Source of the DNA: Hexactinellida sp. DTS-2022
Taxonomy: Eukaryota > Porifera > Hexactinellida
Length of the DNA stretch: 64,000 bases
Assembly (NCBI GenBank): GCA_028753945.1
Contig: JAPNXP010000012.1
Coordinates: forward strand, 3,348,001 to 3,412,000
Direction: 5' to 3'
The position numbers and the translations under genes were made by a program. A model generated the notes under the pieces. That model ran no database searches, had not been told where the DNA came from, and saw nothing but the letters and a program-made list of their open reading frames with translations. This document shows, piece by piece, positions 1-13,512 of the stretch (position 1 is the first letter of the stretch; each line of letters begins with the position of its first letter).

Positions 1-669
1 TTAAGATTTTACATTCCACAACAACGACAGATTAAGTGATTATATTTATTTCGGCGAGAATATTCTTTTTGCACAATTAATGTACTGACGTAATTTATTA
101 TAATTAATTCCTTTTGTATTTAACTTATAGAATTTTCCAATTGGATTATTGGGGTTATCGAGTGCGCTGAATTCAAATATGATAGTGAAATTCGATTTAA
201 ATTAATAATAAGTGCAAATAATTGAACTGTATTTATTTTGCTGTACATAATAATGGTGTTAAATTATTAATTTATTAATTAAATATTTATACTAATTAGG
301 TAAATTTCATTAATCTCAGAGATGATACAAGATAGAAACAAACTTTCAATTTATCAATTGGTCCTTATGCCAGGTACCACCTATACAAGTGGGTCTTGAC
401 ACCTTGAGGTGATGATGACATCGTTAAAAAAATGTATTTTTACAATTTTGTGAATTAAATAATTCGCATGGGTTGGTTGGAGTTGGGTGAATACCCAACA
501 CGCACTTAAAAAATGCTGAGTCATCACAGATTATATTCTACTGAAACTTGAATATCTCTCAAATGAATTGAGCTAAATGGAAACTTCCACCACTCTAAGG
601 GTCGTTGCCTACTGAAACACCTTTCTGAAATAATTTAACACCTTCATAGTGATGATGACTAGGCGAAAA

Positions 670-792
670 AAAATCCAAAATTGCAGCTAGTGCTGACAGC
701 ATGTTCCTTTGGAGGCACTATCAATAAACCACCACCAAAATATAGTGCCACCAAAGGAACATGCGTCGGCACAGCTGCAATTTTGGATTTTT
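670..792. repeat. Foldback hairpin family (first of about 16 copies)
   Basis: Two arms of about 47-50 bp, starting atccaaaattgcag and ending ggcactat, are inverted around a loop of about 20 nt (caataaaccaccaccaaaat). Further copies start near 1717, 2928, 5571, 6936, 8138, 9597, 10962, 12164, 13726, 14517, 15715, 57330, 58166, 60205 and 61568. The left arm always has GACAGCATG where the right arm implies GACGCATG, so each copy carries the same one-base bulge. Arms inside a copy tend to share variants that differ between copies (for example GCCGCTTG in both arms at 6936). The copy at 14517 has a 5-bp acatg duplication, and the copy at 60205 has lost about 16 bp of the left arm between two gca repeats. 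The role is unknown. Confidence 0.9.
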
Positions 793-798
793 ATTATT

Positions 799-990
799 AC
801 TGTGCCGACTATACTATAGTATAGTGGCCCAGTATTAGAATCACTGCCTTTATTTTTACTGTGCCGACTATACTATAGTATAGTGGCCCAGTATTGGTCT
901 TACTGCTTTGGTTACCGATTATTATTATTACTGTGCCGACTATACTATAGTATAGTGGCCCAGTATTGGAATCACTGCCTTTATTTATAT
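799..990 (+). repeat. Palindromic module, three copies
   Basis: Three units of ctgtgccg followed by the perfect 18-bp palindrome ACTATACTATAGTATAGT (808-825, 867-884, 939-956), then ggcccagtatt and a short TTA-rich linker. They sit directly after the hairpin. Similar modules follow the hairpins at 2928 (two copies, 3058-3165), 15715 (one) and 60205 (two), but not every hairpin. Confidence 0.9.
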
Positions 991-1833
991 TATTATTATT
1001 TCTCCGTAGCAGGTGCCCTGGCCACACCTATATACATAGAGGGCTGAAACTTGTTATGTAGGTTCGGAGTCGACGTCTAATTTGCACCTGGGGTTACGAT
1101 TTTTTATTAACACATTTTGGACACATCTTTAACACCTTTCAAAACTTGTCTGGTCCATAACTCAAAAAATGTTTTAATAAACCCCCAAATTTTATTTCAC
1201 ATTTGGATTCACCATAAAATTCTGCTTCTGATGGGAGAAGAAAAGTTTCAATAAGGTGTTTAATTTCTGCCACAAATGGGGGTTAAAATTTCTTTGTTTA
1301 CTCACACTTCAATTTCAATAAAACTGTGAAATCTAATTCCATTGTTTCAACTTGTAATAATTATATTGATTTAAACTTTTAAATCTTACTCTATTGATTC
1401 AACTCGCGATAATTATATTGATTTAACTTATAAATTCCAGCTGGCTTCTATTTAATTATAGTATTACTATACAATGGATTAAATATAATAAAGTATTATA
1501 CGGAATTTGTTGACTCAACTCAACCAACCGTGGATAACATTGCTAAAATAAATAACTAATAATATAATTTATTATCGATACATAATGCATGAATGGCATT
1601 AAACTCTTGATGGTTTATGCTATAAACAAACTTCAAATTTATCTACCTATCCTTGTGACTCCGACCAATTAACAAATGGTAATCACACCTTGGGCGTTGA
1701 TGACTTGGCGAAAGAAAAATCCAAAATTGCAGCCTGTGCAGACAGCATGTTCCTTTGGAGGCACTATCAATAAACAACCAACAAAATATAGTGCCACCAA
1801 AGGAACATGCGTCGGCACAGGCTGCAATTTTGG

Positions 1834-1865
<32 letters not shown>

Positions 1866-3057
1866 GTCCGTAGATCGTCCACAGAACAGAGTTTTATTAA
1901 CTAAGAGCCCAAATTTTCAGGATATGTGTCTCATGGGTTACAAATGTGCACTTGGGGTCACAATTTTTGATTACATTTATTTGGACACATTTTTGCACCT
2001 GTTAGATATTTAAACAGGAACAATAAATAGTACCCGAATATTCAATTTATATGCATTCGATAGAGAATTAAATTCTACACCTTTTCACAGTGCACGAATT
2101 TCAAATTGGGCTTCGTTTGTGCCACAATTGACTTGATAATTCCCTTTGTTTACTAACACTTCAGTTCAATTGAAAGTGTTGAATCTAATTCTATTGTTCA
2201 ACTCGTTATTATTATTCAACTTGTGAGATCGAGTAGGCTTCTATTTTCCAATTGAAAACTAAGATTCTACATTCCATAACAACGACAGATTATGTGATTA
2301 TATTTATTTCTGCTTAGAATATTCTTGAACAATGGATACATGACATATTTAATTCTAATTAATTCGCTCTGTGTTTAACGTATAGAGATGGTTCCAAATA
2401 GATTATTGGGGTTATCGAGTGCGCTGAATTCAAATATGATAGTGAAATTCAATTTAGATTAATAATTATTGCAAATAATTGAACTTAATTTATTTTGATG
2501 TACATAATATTGGTGTTAAATTATAAATAGATTAATTAAATATTTATACTAATTATCTAAATTTCATTAATCTCAGAAATGATATAAGATAGAAACAAAC
2601 TTTAAATTTATCAATTGGTCCTTATGGCACGTACCACCTATACAAGTAAATCTTGACACCTTGAGTTGATGATGACATCGTCAAAAAAATGTATTTTTAC
2701 AATTTTGTGAATTAAATAATTCGCATGGGTTGGTTGAAGTTGGGTGAATACTCAATACGCACTTTAATAATGCTGAGTCATCACAGATTATATTCTACTG
2801 AAACCTGAATATCTCTCAAATGAAGTGAGCTAAATGGAAACTTGCACCACTCTAAGGGTCGTTGCCTACTGAAACACCTTTCTGAAATAATTTAACACCT
2901 TCATAGTGATGATGACTAGGCGAAAAAAAAATCCAAAATTTCAGCTTGTGCCGACAGCATGTCCCATTGGAGGCACTATCAATAAACCACCACCAAAATA
3001 TAGTGCCACCAAAGGAACATGCGTCGGCACAGCTGCAATTTTGGATTTTTTATTATT

Positions 3058-3170
3058 ACTGTGCCGACTATACTATAGTATAGTGGCCCAGTATTAGAAT
3101 CACTGCCATTATTATTATTACTGTGCCGACTATACTATAGTATAGTGGCCCAGTATTGGAATCACTGCCT
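3058..3170 (+). repeat. Palindromic module, two copies
   Basis: Two further units of the same module, each with the 18-bp palindrome, separated by a TTA microsatellite and placed directly after the hairpin that starts near 2928. Confidence 0.9.
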
Positions 3171-3234
3171 TTATTATTTTTTTTATTTTTATTTTTTCTC
3201 CGTAGACGGTGCCCTGGCCAGAGCTTTATAGTTG

Positions 3235-4299
3235 CACAGTGGTTTATTGACAGGGAGTTGGACAATTTTTTACCAATTCTGATCTCTTCAAAAACGTTTT
3301 TATCGTGTTCAGCATAATCGAGAACCTAGGTAACTGTTTTTACAGTTAAAAATTCCAAGTAGAATTAGAAATATGATGCAGTGTCTATAGTTTCAATGGC
3401 TAAATATAATTGAAGAAATTTTGTGGTTAACTATTATGCATCATTTCATGCTCGTGTATCTCATTAGGTTTCGATCACAATCAGCTAATATTTTCACAGT
3501 GTTTAATTATAGTTTAAATCATCCTAAAACTGTTGAATACTCTTCATATAATTATTTGTCCTTTAGTATAATTATCATTGCAAATTATGATTAGCTGGAA
3601 GTGTCCGAACTGCTAAATTCCATGTATTGGTATTGCGTCAACTGTCGTGTCGTCTCGTGTCGTTTTACTAGCCCTATTTTTATATAAAGTTTAACTATAT
3701 AGCTTGGATTTTAACCACTTTCCAGCCCCGCGCAACCGCGCGCAAACCAAAATCTACGTGTCTATATACGGGGGCTTTGAAGATTTATATACGAAGATTT
3801 TAATTATTTTTTTCAAAATTTCATCAATTAGTAAACTAAATGAATAATTTAGAAGCGTGGGATTACCTTTCAACCAAGGAAACTATACGGGTTGCTGTAA
3901 ATGTAATAGAAAATGCAAGGGTGATCAAATGTCAAAATTGGATCAAGGTAAAACTGGTCGAATCGTTGATGATAAAAAAGCTGTTTATTTAACTGGCCTA
4001 GGCTCTCGAATTACATTATCAACTTAAATAAGTCTACACCATGCATTTATTTAGAGATGCATATAAATGAATTAGCTCTAGTTTATTTGAAAATACTAAT
4101 TTAGCAAATATTTGTGGAATTATGGGAATTAAAAAATATACTATGAAGTCATAACTTAAAAATTTGAAGCCGTACTAATTTTCTGAGTCCATAAATGGAT
4201 TCACAGGTATAGATAACCCATGGGTATATAATACATTTGATAGGTCTATCTGCTCTGGAAATACCTACTTCCTGTGAATGGTCCAAATAAACCACTGTG
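3235..4299. mobile_element. Transib/RSS-like element with CACAGTG ends
   Basis: A 1065-bp insertion in an array unit. It starts CACAGTGGTTTATT and ends with the inverse (AATAAACCACTGTG). It is flanked by AGTTG on both sides (3230-3234 and 4300-4304). Intact sister units (for example near 5728 and 13881) read tttatagttgatggg straight through this point, so the ends and the 5-bp duplication are defined by paralogous empty sites. Five-bp duplications and a CACWRTG terminal heptamer are the known signature of Transib elements, and CACAGTG is also the V(D)J recombination-signal heptamer. I saw no nonamer-like motif at a 12- or 23-bp spacing and no transposase ORF, so it would be non-autonomous. 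The family call is inference. Confidence 0.75.
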
Positions 4300-4559
4300 A
4301 GTTGATGGGCTGAAACTTGGCATGTAGGTGCGATGGGACCGTCTAATTTGCACCTGGGGTTACGATTTTTGATTAAAAGATTTTGGACACATCTTTAACA
4401 CCTTTCAAAATTTGTCTGGTCCATAACTCAAAATATGTTTTACTAAACCCCCAAATTTTATTTCATATTTGGATTCACCATAAAATTCTTCGTCTGATGG
4501 GAGAAGAAATTTTTCAATAAAGGGTTAAATCTCTGCCATAAATGGGGGTTGAAATTTCT

Positions 4560-7500
4560 TTGTTTAGTCACACTTCAATTTCAGTAAAACTGTGAAATCT
4601 AATTCCATTGTTTCAACTTGTAATAATTATATTGATTTAACTTGTTAAATCCTACTCAATTGATTCAACTTGCTATAATTATATTGATTTAACTTATAAA
4701 TTCCAGCTGGCTTCTATTTAATTGTAGTATTACTATACAATGAATTAAAACAATTTAAATTAAATAAGGAATTTGTGACTAAACTCAAATCACCGTGGAT
4801 AACATTGCTAAAATAAATAACTAATAATATAATTTATTATCAATACATAATGAATGAATGGCATTAAACTAAAGATGGTTTATGATAGAACCGTTAAGAA
4901 TTACATTCCACAACAACGACAGATTAAGTGATAATATTTATTTCGGCGAGAATATTCTTGCACAATGAATGTACTGACGTAATTACGTAATTTTAATTAA
5001 TTCCTTTTGTATTTACACGTAGCTTATATACGGTTCCAAATGGATTATTGGGGTTATCGAGTGCGCTGAATTCAAATATGATAGTTAAATTCGATTTAAA
5101 TTAATAATAAGTGCAAATAATTGAACTTTATTTATTTTGCTGTACATAATAATGGTGCTAAATTATATATAATATAAATAATTATTTATACTAATTAATT
5201 AAATATCATAAATCTCTGAGATCATAGAAGATAGAAATAAACTTTCAATTTATCAATTGGTCCTTATTGGACGTGCCACCTATACAAGTGGGTCTTGACA
5301 CCTTGAGGTGATGATGACATCGTTAAAAAAATGTATTTTTACAATTTTTTTAATTCGACATTTAAAATGGGTTAGTTGGTGTTGGGTGATGACCCAACAC
5401 TCACATAAAAAATGCAGACTCATCACTTATTATATTCTACTGAAACTTGAATATCTTTGAAACGAAGTGAGCAAAATGGAAACTTCCACGACTCTAAGGG
5501 TCGTTGCCTTCTGAAACACCTTACTGAAATAATTTAACACCTTCATAGTGATGATGACATGGCGGAAAAAAAATCCAAAATTGCAGCCTGCGCCGACAGC
5601 ATGTTCCTATGGAGGCACTATCAATAAACCACCACCAAAATATAGTGCCACCAAAGGAACATGCGTCGGCACAGGCTGCAATTTTGGATTTTTTTTTTCT
5701 CCGTAGACGGTGCCCTGGACTGAGCTTTATAGTTGATGGGCTGAAACTTGGCATGTAGGTGCGATGGGACCGTCTAATTTGCACGGGGTTACGATTTTTG
5801 ATTAACAATTTTTTACACATCTTTAACACCTTTCAAAATTTGTCTGGTCCATAACTCAAAAAATGTTTTACTAAACCCCAAAATTTTATTTCACATTTGG
5901 ATTCACCATAAAATTCTGCGTCTGATGGGAGAAGAAAACTTTTAATAAAGAGTTTTATTTCTGCCATAAATGGGGGTTGAAATTTCTTTGTTTACTCACA
6001 CTTCAATTTCAGTAAAAGTGTTAAATCTAATTCCATTGTTTCAACTTGTAATAATTATATTGATTTAACTTATAATTTCCAGCTGGCTTCTATTTAATTG
6101 TAGCATTACTATACAATGGATTAAATTAAATTAATTTATATAAGGAATTTGTTGACTTTACTCAACTCACCGTGGATAACATTGCTAAAATAAATAACTA
6201 ATAATTTAATTTATTATCAATAAGTAATGAATGAATGGCATTAAACTAAAGATGGTTTATGATAGAACCGTTAAGATTTTACATTCGACAACAACGACAG
6301 ATAAAGTGATTATATTTATTTCGCGAGAATATTCTTGCACAATTAATGTACTGACGTAATTTATTATAATTAATTCCTTTTGTATTTAACTTATAGACGG
6401 TTCCAATTGGATTATTGGGGTTATCGAGTGGGCTGAATTCAAATATGATAGTGAAATTCGATTTAAATTAATAATAAGTGCAAATAATTGAACTTTATTT
6501 ATTTTGCTGTACATAATAATGGTGTTAAATTATTAATTTATTAATTAAATATTTGTACTAATAAGCTAAATTTCATTAATCTCAGAGATGATACAAGATA
6601 GAAACAAACTTTCAATTTATCAATTGGTCCTTATGCCACGTACCACCTATACAAGTGGGTCTTGACACCATGAGGTGATGATGACATCGTCAAAAAAATG
6701 TATTTTGACAATTTTGTGAATTAAATAATTCGCATGGGTTGGTTGGAGTTGGGTGAATACCCAACACGCACTTTAAAAATGCTGAGTCATCACAGATTAT
6801 ATTCTACTGAAACTTGAATATCTCTCAAATGAAGTGAGCTAAATGGAAACTTCCACCACTCTAAGGGTCGTTGCCTACTGAAACACCTTTCTGTAATAAT
6901 TTAACACCTTCATAGTGATGATGACTAGGCGAAAAAAAATCCAAAATTGCCGCTTGTGCCGACAGCATGTTCCTTTGGAGGCACAATCAATAAAACACCA
7001 CCAAAATATAGTGCCACCAAAGGAACATGCGTCGGCACAAGCGGCAATTTTGGATTTTTTTATTATTGGTCCGTAGATCCTCCACAGAACAGAGTTTTAG
7101 TAACTAAGAACTGAAATTTTCAGGTTATGTGTCTCATGAGTTACAGATGTGCACCTGGGGTCACGATTTTTTATTACATTTTTTTGGACACATTTTTGCA
7201 CCTGTTTAATATTGGAAAAATAACATTAAATAGCCCGCGAATATTTAATTTATATGCATTCGATAGAGAATTAAATTCTACACCTTTTCACAGTGCACGA
7301 ATTTTCAAATTGTACTTAGTTTGTGCCACAATTGAGTTGAAAAATCCCTTTGTTTACTAACACTTCAGTTCAATTGAAGTGTTAAATCTAATTCTATTGT
7401 TTCAACTCGTTATTATTATATTGATTCAACTTGTGAGATCGAGTAGGCTTCTATTTTCTAATAGAAAACTAAGATTCTACATTCCATAACAACGACAGAT

Positions 7501-8585
7501 TAAGTGATTATATTTATTTAGCGAGACTATTCTTGCACAATTAATGTACTGACATATTTAATTCTAATTAATTCGCTCTGTGTTTACCGTATAGAGATGG
7601 TTCCAAATAGATTATTGGGGTTATCGAGTGCGTGGAATTCAAATATTATAGTGAAATTCAATTTAAATTAATAATAATTGCAAATAATTGAACTTAATTT
7701 ATTTTGCTGTATATAATAATGGTGTTAAATAATTAATAAATTAATTAAATATTTATACTAATTAGCTAAATTTCATTAATCTCAGAGATTATACAAGATA
7801 GAAACAAACTTTCAATTTATCAATTGGTCCTTATGCCAGGTACCACCTATACAAGTGGGTCTTGACACCTTGAGGTGATTATGACATCGTCAAAAAAATG
7901 TATTTTTACAATTTTGTGAATTAAAAAATTCGCATGGGTTGGTAGGAGTTGGGTGAATACCCAAACGGCACCTAAAAAATGCTGACTCATCACATATTAT
8001 ATTCTACTGAAACTTGAATATCTCTCAAATGAAGTGAGCTAAAACGAAACTTCCAACTCACTAAGGGTCGTTGCCTTTTGAATCACTTTTCTGAAATAGT
8101 TTAACACCTTCATAGTGACGATGACATGGCGAAAAAAAATCCAAAATTGCAGCCTGTACCGACAACATGTTCCTTTGGAGGCACTATCAATAAAAAACCA
8201 ACAAAATATAGTGCCACCAAAGGAACATGCGTCGGCACAGGCTGCAATTTTGGATTTTTATTGTTATTATTTTTTTTATTTTTATTTTTATTTCTCCGTA
8301 GCAGGTGCCCTGGCCACACCTGTATACATTGAGGGCTGAAAATTGGCATGTAGTTGCGGAGGGACCGTCTAATTTGCATCTGGGGTTACGAATTTTTATT
8401 AACAAATTTTTGACACATCTTTAACACCTTTCAAATTTTGTCTGGTCCATAACTCAAAAATTGTTTTACTAAACCCCCAAATTTTATTTCATATTTGGAT
8501 TCACCATAAAATTCTGCGTCTGATGGGTGAAGAAAATTTTCAATAAATGGTTTAATTTCTGCCATAAATGGGGGTTGAAATTTCT
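4560..8585 (+). repeat. 4026-bp tandem duplication, copy 1
   Basis: This stretch, comprising three array units, is repeated next to itself with an offset of exactly 4026 bp. The breakpoints lie in a shared stretch of about 35 bp (ccataaatgggggttgaaat region: 4537-4570, 8563-8596, 12589-12622), so the edges are approximate. Confidence 0.92.
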
Positions 8586-11500
8586 TTGTTTAGTCACACT
8601 TCAATTTCAGTAAAACTGTGAAATCTAATTCCATTGTTTCAACTTGTAATAATTATATTGATTTAACTTGTTAAATCCTACTCAATTGATTCAACTTGCT
8701 ATAATTATATTGATTTAACTTATAAATTCCAGCTGGCTTCTATTTAATTGTAGTATTACTATACAATGAATTAAAACAATTTAAATTAAATAAGGAATTT
8801 GTGACTAAACTCAAATCACCGTGGATAACATTGCTAAAATAAATAACTAATAATATAATTTATTATCAATACATAATGAATGAATGGCATTAAACTAAAG
8901 ATGGTTTATGATAGAACCGTTAAGAATTACATTCCACAACAACGACAGATTAAGTGATAATATTTATTTCGGCGAGAATATTCTTGCACAATGAATGTAC
9001 TGACGTAATTACGTAATTTTAATTAATTCCTTTTGTATTTACACGTAGCTTATATACGGTTCCAAATGGATTATTGGGGTTATCGAGTGCGCTGAATTCA
9101 AATATGATAGTTAAATTCGATTTAAATTAATAATAAGTGCAAATAATTGAACTTTATTTATTTTGCTGTACATAATAATGGTGCTAAATTATATATAATA
9201 TAAATAATTATTTATACTAATTAATTAAATATCATAAATCTCTGAGATCATAGAAGATAGAAATAAACTTTCAATTTATCAATTGGTCCTTATTGGACGT
9301 GCCACCTATACAAGTGGGTCTTGACACCTTGAGGTGATGATGACATCGTTAAAAAAATGTATTTTTACAATTTTTTTAATTCGACATTTAAAATGGGTTA
9401 GTTGGTGTTGGGTGATGACCCAACACTCACATAAAAAATGCAGACTCATCACTTATTATATTCTACTGAAACTTGAATATCTTTGAAACGAAGTGAGCAA
9501 AATGGAAACTTCCACGACTCTAAGGGTCGTTGCCTTCTGAAACACCTTACTGAAATAATTTAACACCTTCATAGTGATGATGACATGGCGGAAAAAAAAT
9601 CCAAAATTGCAGCCTGCGCCGACAGCATGTTCCTATGGAGGCACTATCAATAAACCACCACCAAAATATAGTGCCACCAAAGGAACATGCGTCGGCACAG
9701 GCTGCAATTTTGGATTTTTTTTTTCTCCGTAGACGGTGCCCTGGACTGAGCTTTATAGTTGATGGGCTGAAACTTGGCATGTAGGTGCGATGGGACCGTC
9801 TAATTTGCACGGGGTTACGATTTTTGATTAACAATTTTTTACACATCTTTAACACCTTTCAAAATTTGTCTGGTCCATAACTCAAAAAATGTTTTACTAA
9901 ACCCCAAAATTTTATTTCACATTTGGATTCACCATAAAATTCTGCGTCTGATGGGAGAAGAAAACTTTTAATAAAGAGTTTTATTTCTGCCATAAATGGG
10001 GGTTGAAATTTCTTTGTTTACTCACACTTCAATTTCAGTAAAAGTGTTAAATCTAATTCCATTGTTTCAACTTGTAATAATTATATTGATTTAACATATA
10101 ATTTCCAGCTGGCTTCTATTTAATTGTAGCATTACTATACAATGGATTAAATTAAATTAATTTATATAAGGAATTTGTTGACTTTACTCAACTCACCGTG
10201 GATAACATTGCTAAAATAAATAACTAATAATTTAATTTATTATCAATAAGTAATGAATGAATGGCATTAAACTAAAGATGGTTTATGATAGAACCGTTAA
10301 GATTTTACATTCGACAACAACGACAGATAAAGTGATTATATTTATTTCGCGAGAATATTCTTGCACAATTAATGTACTGACGTAATTTATTATAATTAAT
10401 TCCTTTTGTATTTAACTTATAGACGGTTCCAATTGGATTATTGGGGTTATCGAGTGGGCTGAATTCAAATATGATAGTGAAATTCGATTTAAATTAATAA
10501 TAAGTGCAAATAATTGAACTTTATTTATTTTGCTGTACATAATAATGGTGTTAAATTATTAATTTATTAATTAAATATTTGTACTAATAAGCTAAATTTC
10601 ATTAATCTCAGAGATGATACAAGATAGAAACAAACTTTCAATTTATCAATTGGTCCTTATGCCACGTACCACCTATACAAGTGGGTCTTGACACCATGAG
10701 GTGATGATGACATCGTCAAAAAAATGTATTTTGACAATTTTGTGAATTAAATAATTCGCATGGGTTGGTTGGAGTTGGGTGAATACCCAACACGCACTTT
10801 AAAAATGCTGAGTCATCACAGATTATATTCTACTGAAACTTGAATATCTCTCAAATGAAGTGAGCTAAATGGAAACTTCCACCACTCTAAGGGTCGTTGC
10901 CTACTGAAACACCTTTCTGTAATAATTTAACACCTTCATAGTGATGATGACTAGGCGAAAAAAAATCCAAAATTGCCGCTTGTGCCGACAGCATGTTCCT
11001 TTGGAGGCACAATCAATAAAACACCACCAAAATATAGTGCCACCAAAGGAACATGCGTCGGCACAAGCGGCAATTTTGGATTTTTTTATTATTGGTCCGT
11101 AGATCCTCCACAGAACAGAGTTTTAGTAACTAAGAACTGAAATTTTCAGGTTATGTGTCTCATGAGTTACAGATGTGCACCTGGGGTCACGATTTTTTAT
11201 TACATTTTTTTGGACACATTTTTGCACCTGTTTAATATTGGAAAAATAACATTAAATAGCCCGCGAATATTTAATTTATATGCATTCGATAGAGAATTAA
11301 ATTCTACACCTTTTCACAGTGCACGAATTTTCAAATTGTACTTAGTTTGTGCCACAATTGAGTTGAAAAATCCCTTTGTTTACTAACACTTCAGTTCAAT
11401 TGAAGTGTTAAATCTAATTCTATTGTTTCAACTCGTTATTATTATATTGATTCAACTTGTGAGATCGAGTAGGCTTCTATTTTCTAATAGAAAACTAAGA

Positions 11501-12611
11501 TTCTACATTCCATAACAACGACAGATTAAGTGATTATATTTATTTAGCGAGACTATTCTTGCACAATTAATGTACTGACATATTTAATTCTAATTAATTC
11601 GCTCTGTGTTTACCGTATAGAGATGGTTCCAAATAGATTATTGGGGTTATCGAGTGCGTGGAATTCAAATATTATAGTGAAATTCAATTTAAATTAATAA
11701 TAATTGCAAATAATTGAACTTAATTTATTTTGCTGTATATAATAATGGTGTTAAATAATTAATAAATTAATTAAATATTTATACTAATTAGCTAAATTTC
11801 ATTAATCTCAGAGATTATACAAGATAGAAACAAACTTTCAATTTATCAATTGGTCCTTATGCCAGGTACCACCTATACAAGTGGGTCTTGACACCTTGAG
11901 GTGATTATGACATCGTCAAAAAAATGTATTTTTACAATTTTGTGAATTAAAAAATTCGCATGGGTTGGTAGGAGTTGGGTGAATACCCAAACGGCACCTA
12001 AAAAATGCTGACTCATCACATATTATATTCTACTGAAACTTGAATATCTCTCAAATGAAGTGAGCTAAAACGAAACTTCCAACTCACTAAGGGTCGTTGC
12101 CTTTTGAATCACTTTTCTGAAATAGTTTAACACCTTCATAGTGACGATGACATGGCGAAAAAAAATCCAAAATTGCAGCCTGTACCGACAACATGTTCCT
12201 TTGGAGGCACTATCAATAAAAAACCAACAAAATATAGTGCCACCAAAGGAACATGCGTCGGCACAGGCTGCAATTTTGGATTTTTATTGTTATTATTTTT
12301 TTTATTTTTATTTTTATTTCTCCGTAGCAGGTGCCCTGGCCACACCTGTATACATTGAGGGCTGAAAATTGGCATGTAGTTGCGGAGGGACCGTCTAATT
12401 TGCATCTGGGGTTACGAATTTTTATTAACAAATTTTTGACACATCTTTAACACCTTTCAAATTTTGTCTGGTCCATAACTCAAAAATTGTTTTACTAAAC
12501 CCCCAAATTTTATTTCATATTTGGATTCACCATAAAATTCTGCGTCTGATGGGTGAAGAAAATTTTCAATAAATGGTTTAATTTCTGCCATAAATGGGGG
12601 TTGAAATTTCT
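8586..12611 (+). repeat. 4026-bp tandem duplication, copy 2
   Basis: Nearly identical to the preceding 4026 bp. The one difference I found by eye is 6071 (t) against 10096-10097 (a), in the ttaac(t/a)tataattt stretch. The 35-bp homology at the joints suggests unequal exchange between neighbouring units. An assembly duplication cannot be excluded. Confidence 0.92.
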
Positions 12612-13402
12612 TTGTTTACTCACACTTCAATTTCAGTAAAAGTGTTAAATCTAATTCCATTGTTTCAACTTGTAATAATTATATTCATTTAACTTGTTAA
12701 ATCCTACTCTAGTGATTCAACTTGCGATAATTATATTGATTCAACTTATAAATTCCAGCTGGCTTCTATTTAATTGTAGCATTACTATACAATGGATTAA
12801 ATTAAATTAATTTATATAAGGAATTTGTTGACTTTACTCAACTCACCGTGGATAACATTGCTAAAATAAATAACTAATAATTTAATTTATTATCATTAAG
12901 TAATGAATGAATGGCATTAAACTAAAGATAGTTTATGATAGAACCGTTAAGATTTTACATTCCACAACAACGACAGATTAAGTGATTATATTTATTTCGG
13001 CGAGAATATTCTTTTGCACAATTAATGTACTGAAGTAATTTATTATAATTAATTCCTTTTGTATTTAACTTATAGAATTTTCCAATTGGATTATTGGGGT
13101 TATCGAGTGGGCTGAATTCAAATATGATAGTGAAATTCGATTTAAATTAATAATAAGTGCAAATAATTGAACTTTATTTATTTTGCTGTACATAATAATG
13201 GTGTTAAATTATTAATTAATTAATTAAATATTTATAGTAATTAGGTAAATTTCATTGATCTCAGAGATGATACAAGATAGAAACAAACTTTAAATTTATC
13301 AATTGGTCCTTATGCCAGGTACCACCTATACAAGTGGGTCTTGACACCTTGAGGTGATGATGACATCGTCAAAAAAATGTATTTTACAATTTTGTGAATT
13401 AA

Positions 13403-13512
13403 CCCTCGTCTGGCTAGGAATGTAAAATTGAAACTGAAAGTTAATTGAATTTCAATTGAAAGTGAAAGTGGGGTTTTTCTATTTATACCTTTTACCCCAA
13501 GCCAGCCGAGGG
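13403..13512. mobile_element. TTAA-flanked short inverted-repeat element (piggyBac-like)
   Basis: A 110-bp insertion with ends CCCTCGTCTGGCT and AGCCAGCCGAGGG, flanked by TTAA on both sides (13399-13402, 13513-13516). Sister units read gtgaattaaataattcgc with a single TTAA, so TTAA was duplicated on insertion. TTAA targets are typical of piggyBac (also Kolobok). Too short to encode anything. Confidence 0.85.

Noticed and set aside
5521..12431. Repeated short ORFs of 65-102 residues sharing NPKLQPVPTACSFGGT-like peptides
   Set aside because: All arise from translating the foldback hairpin in different frames and on both strands. Frames shift between copies and no codon constraint is visible.
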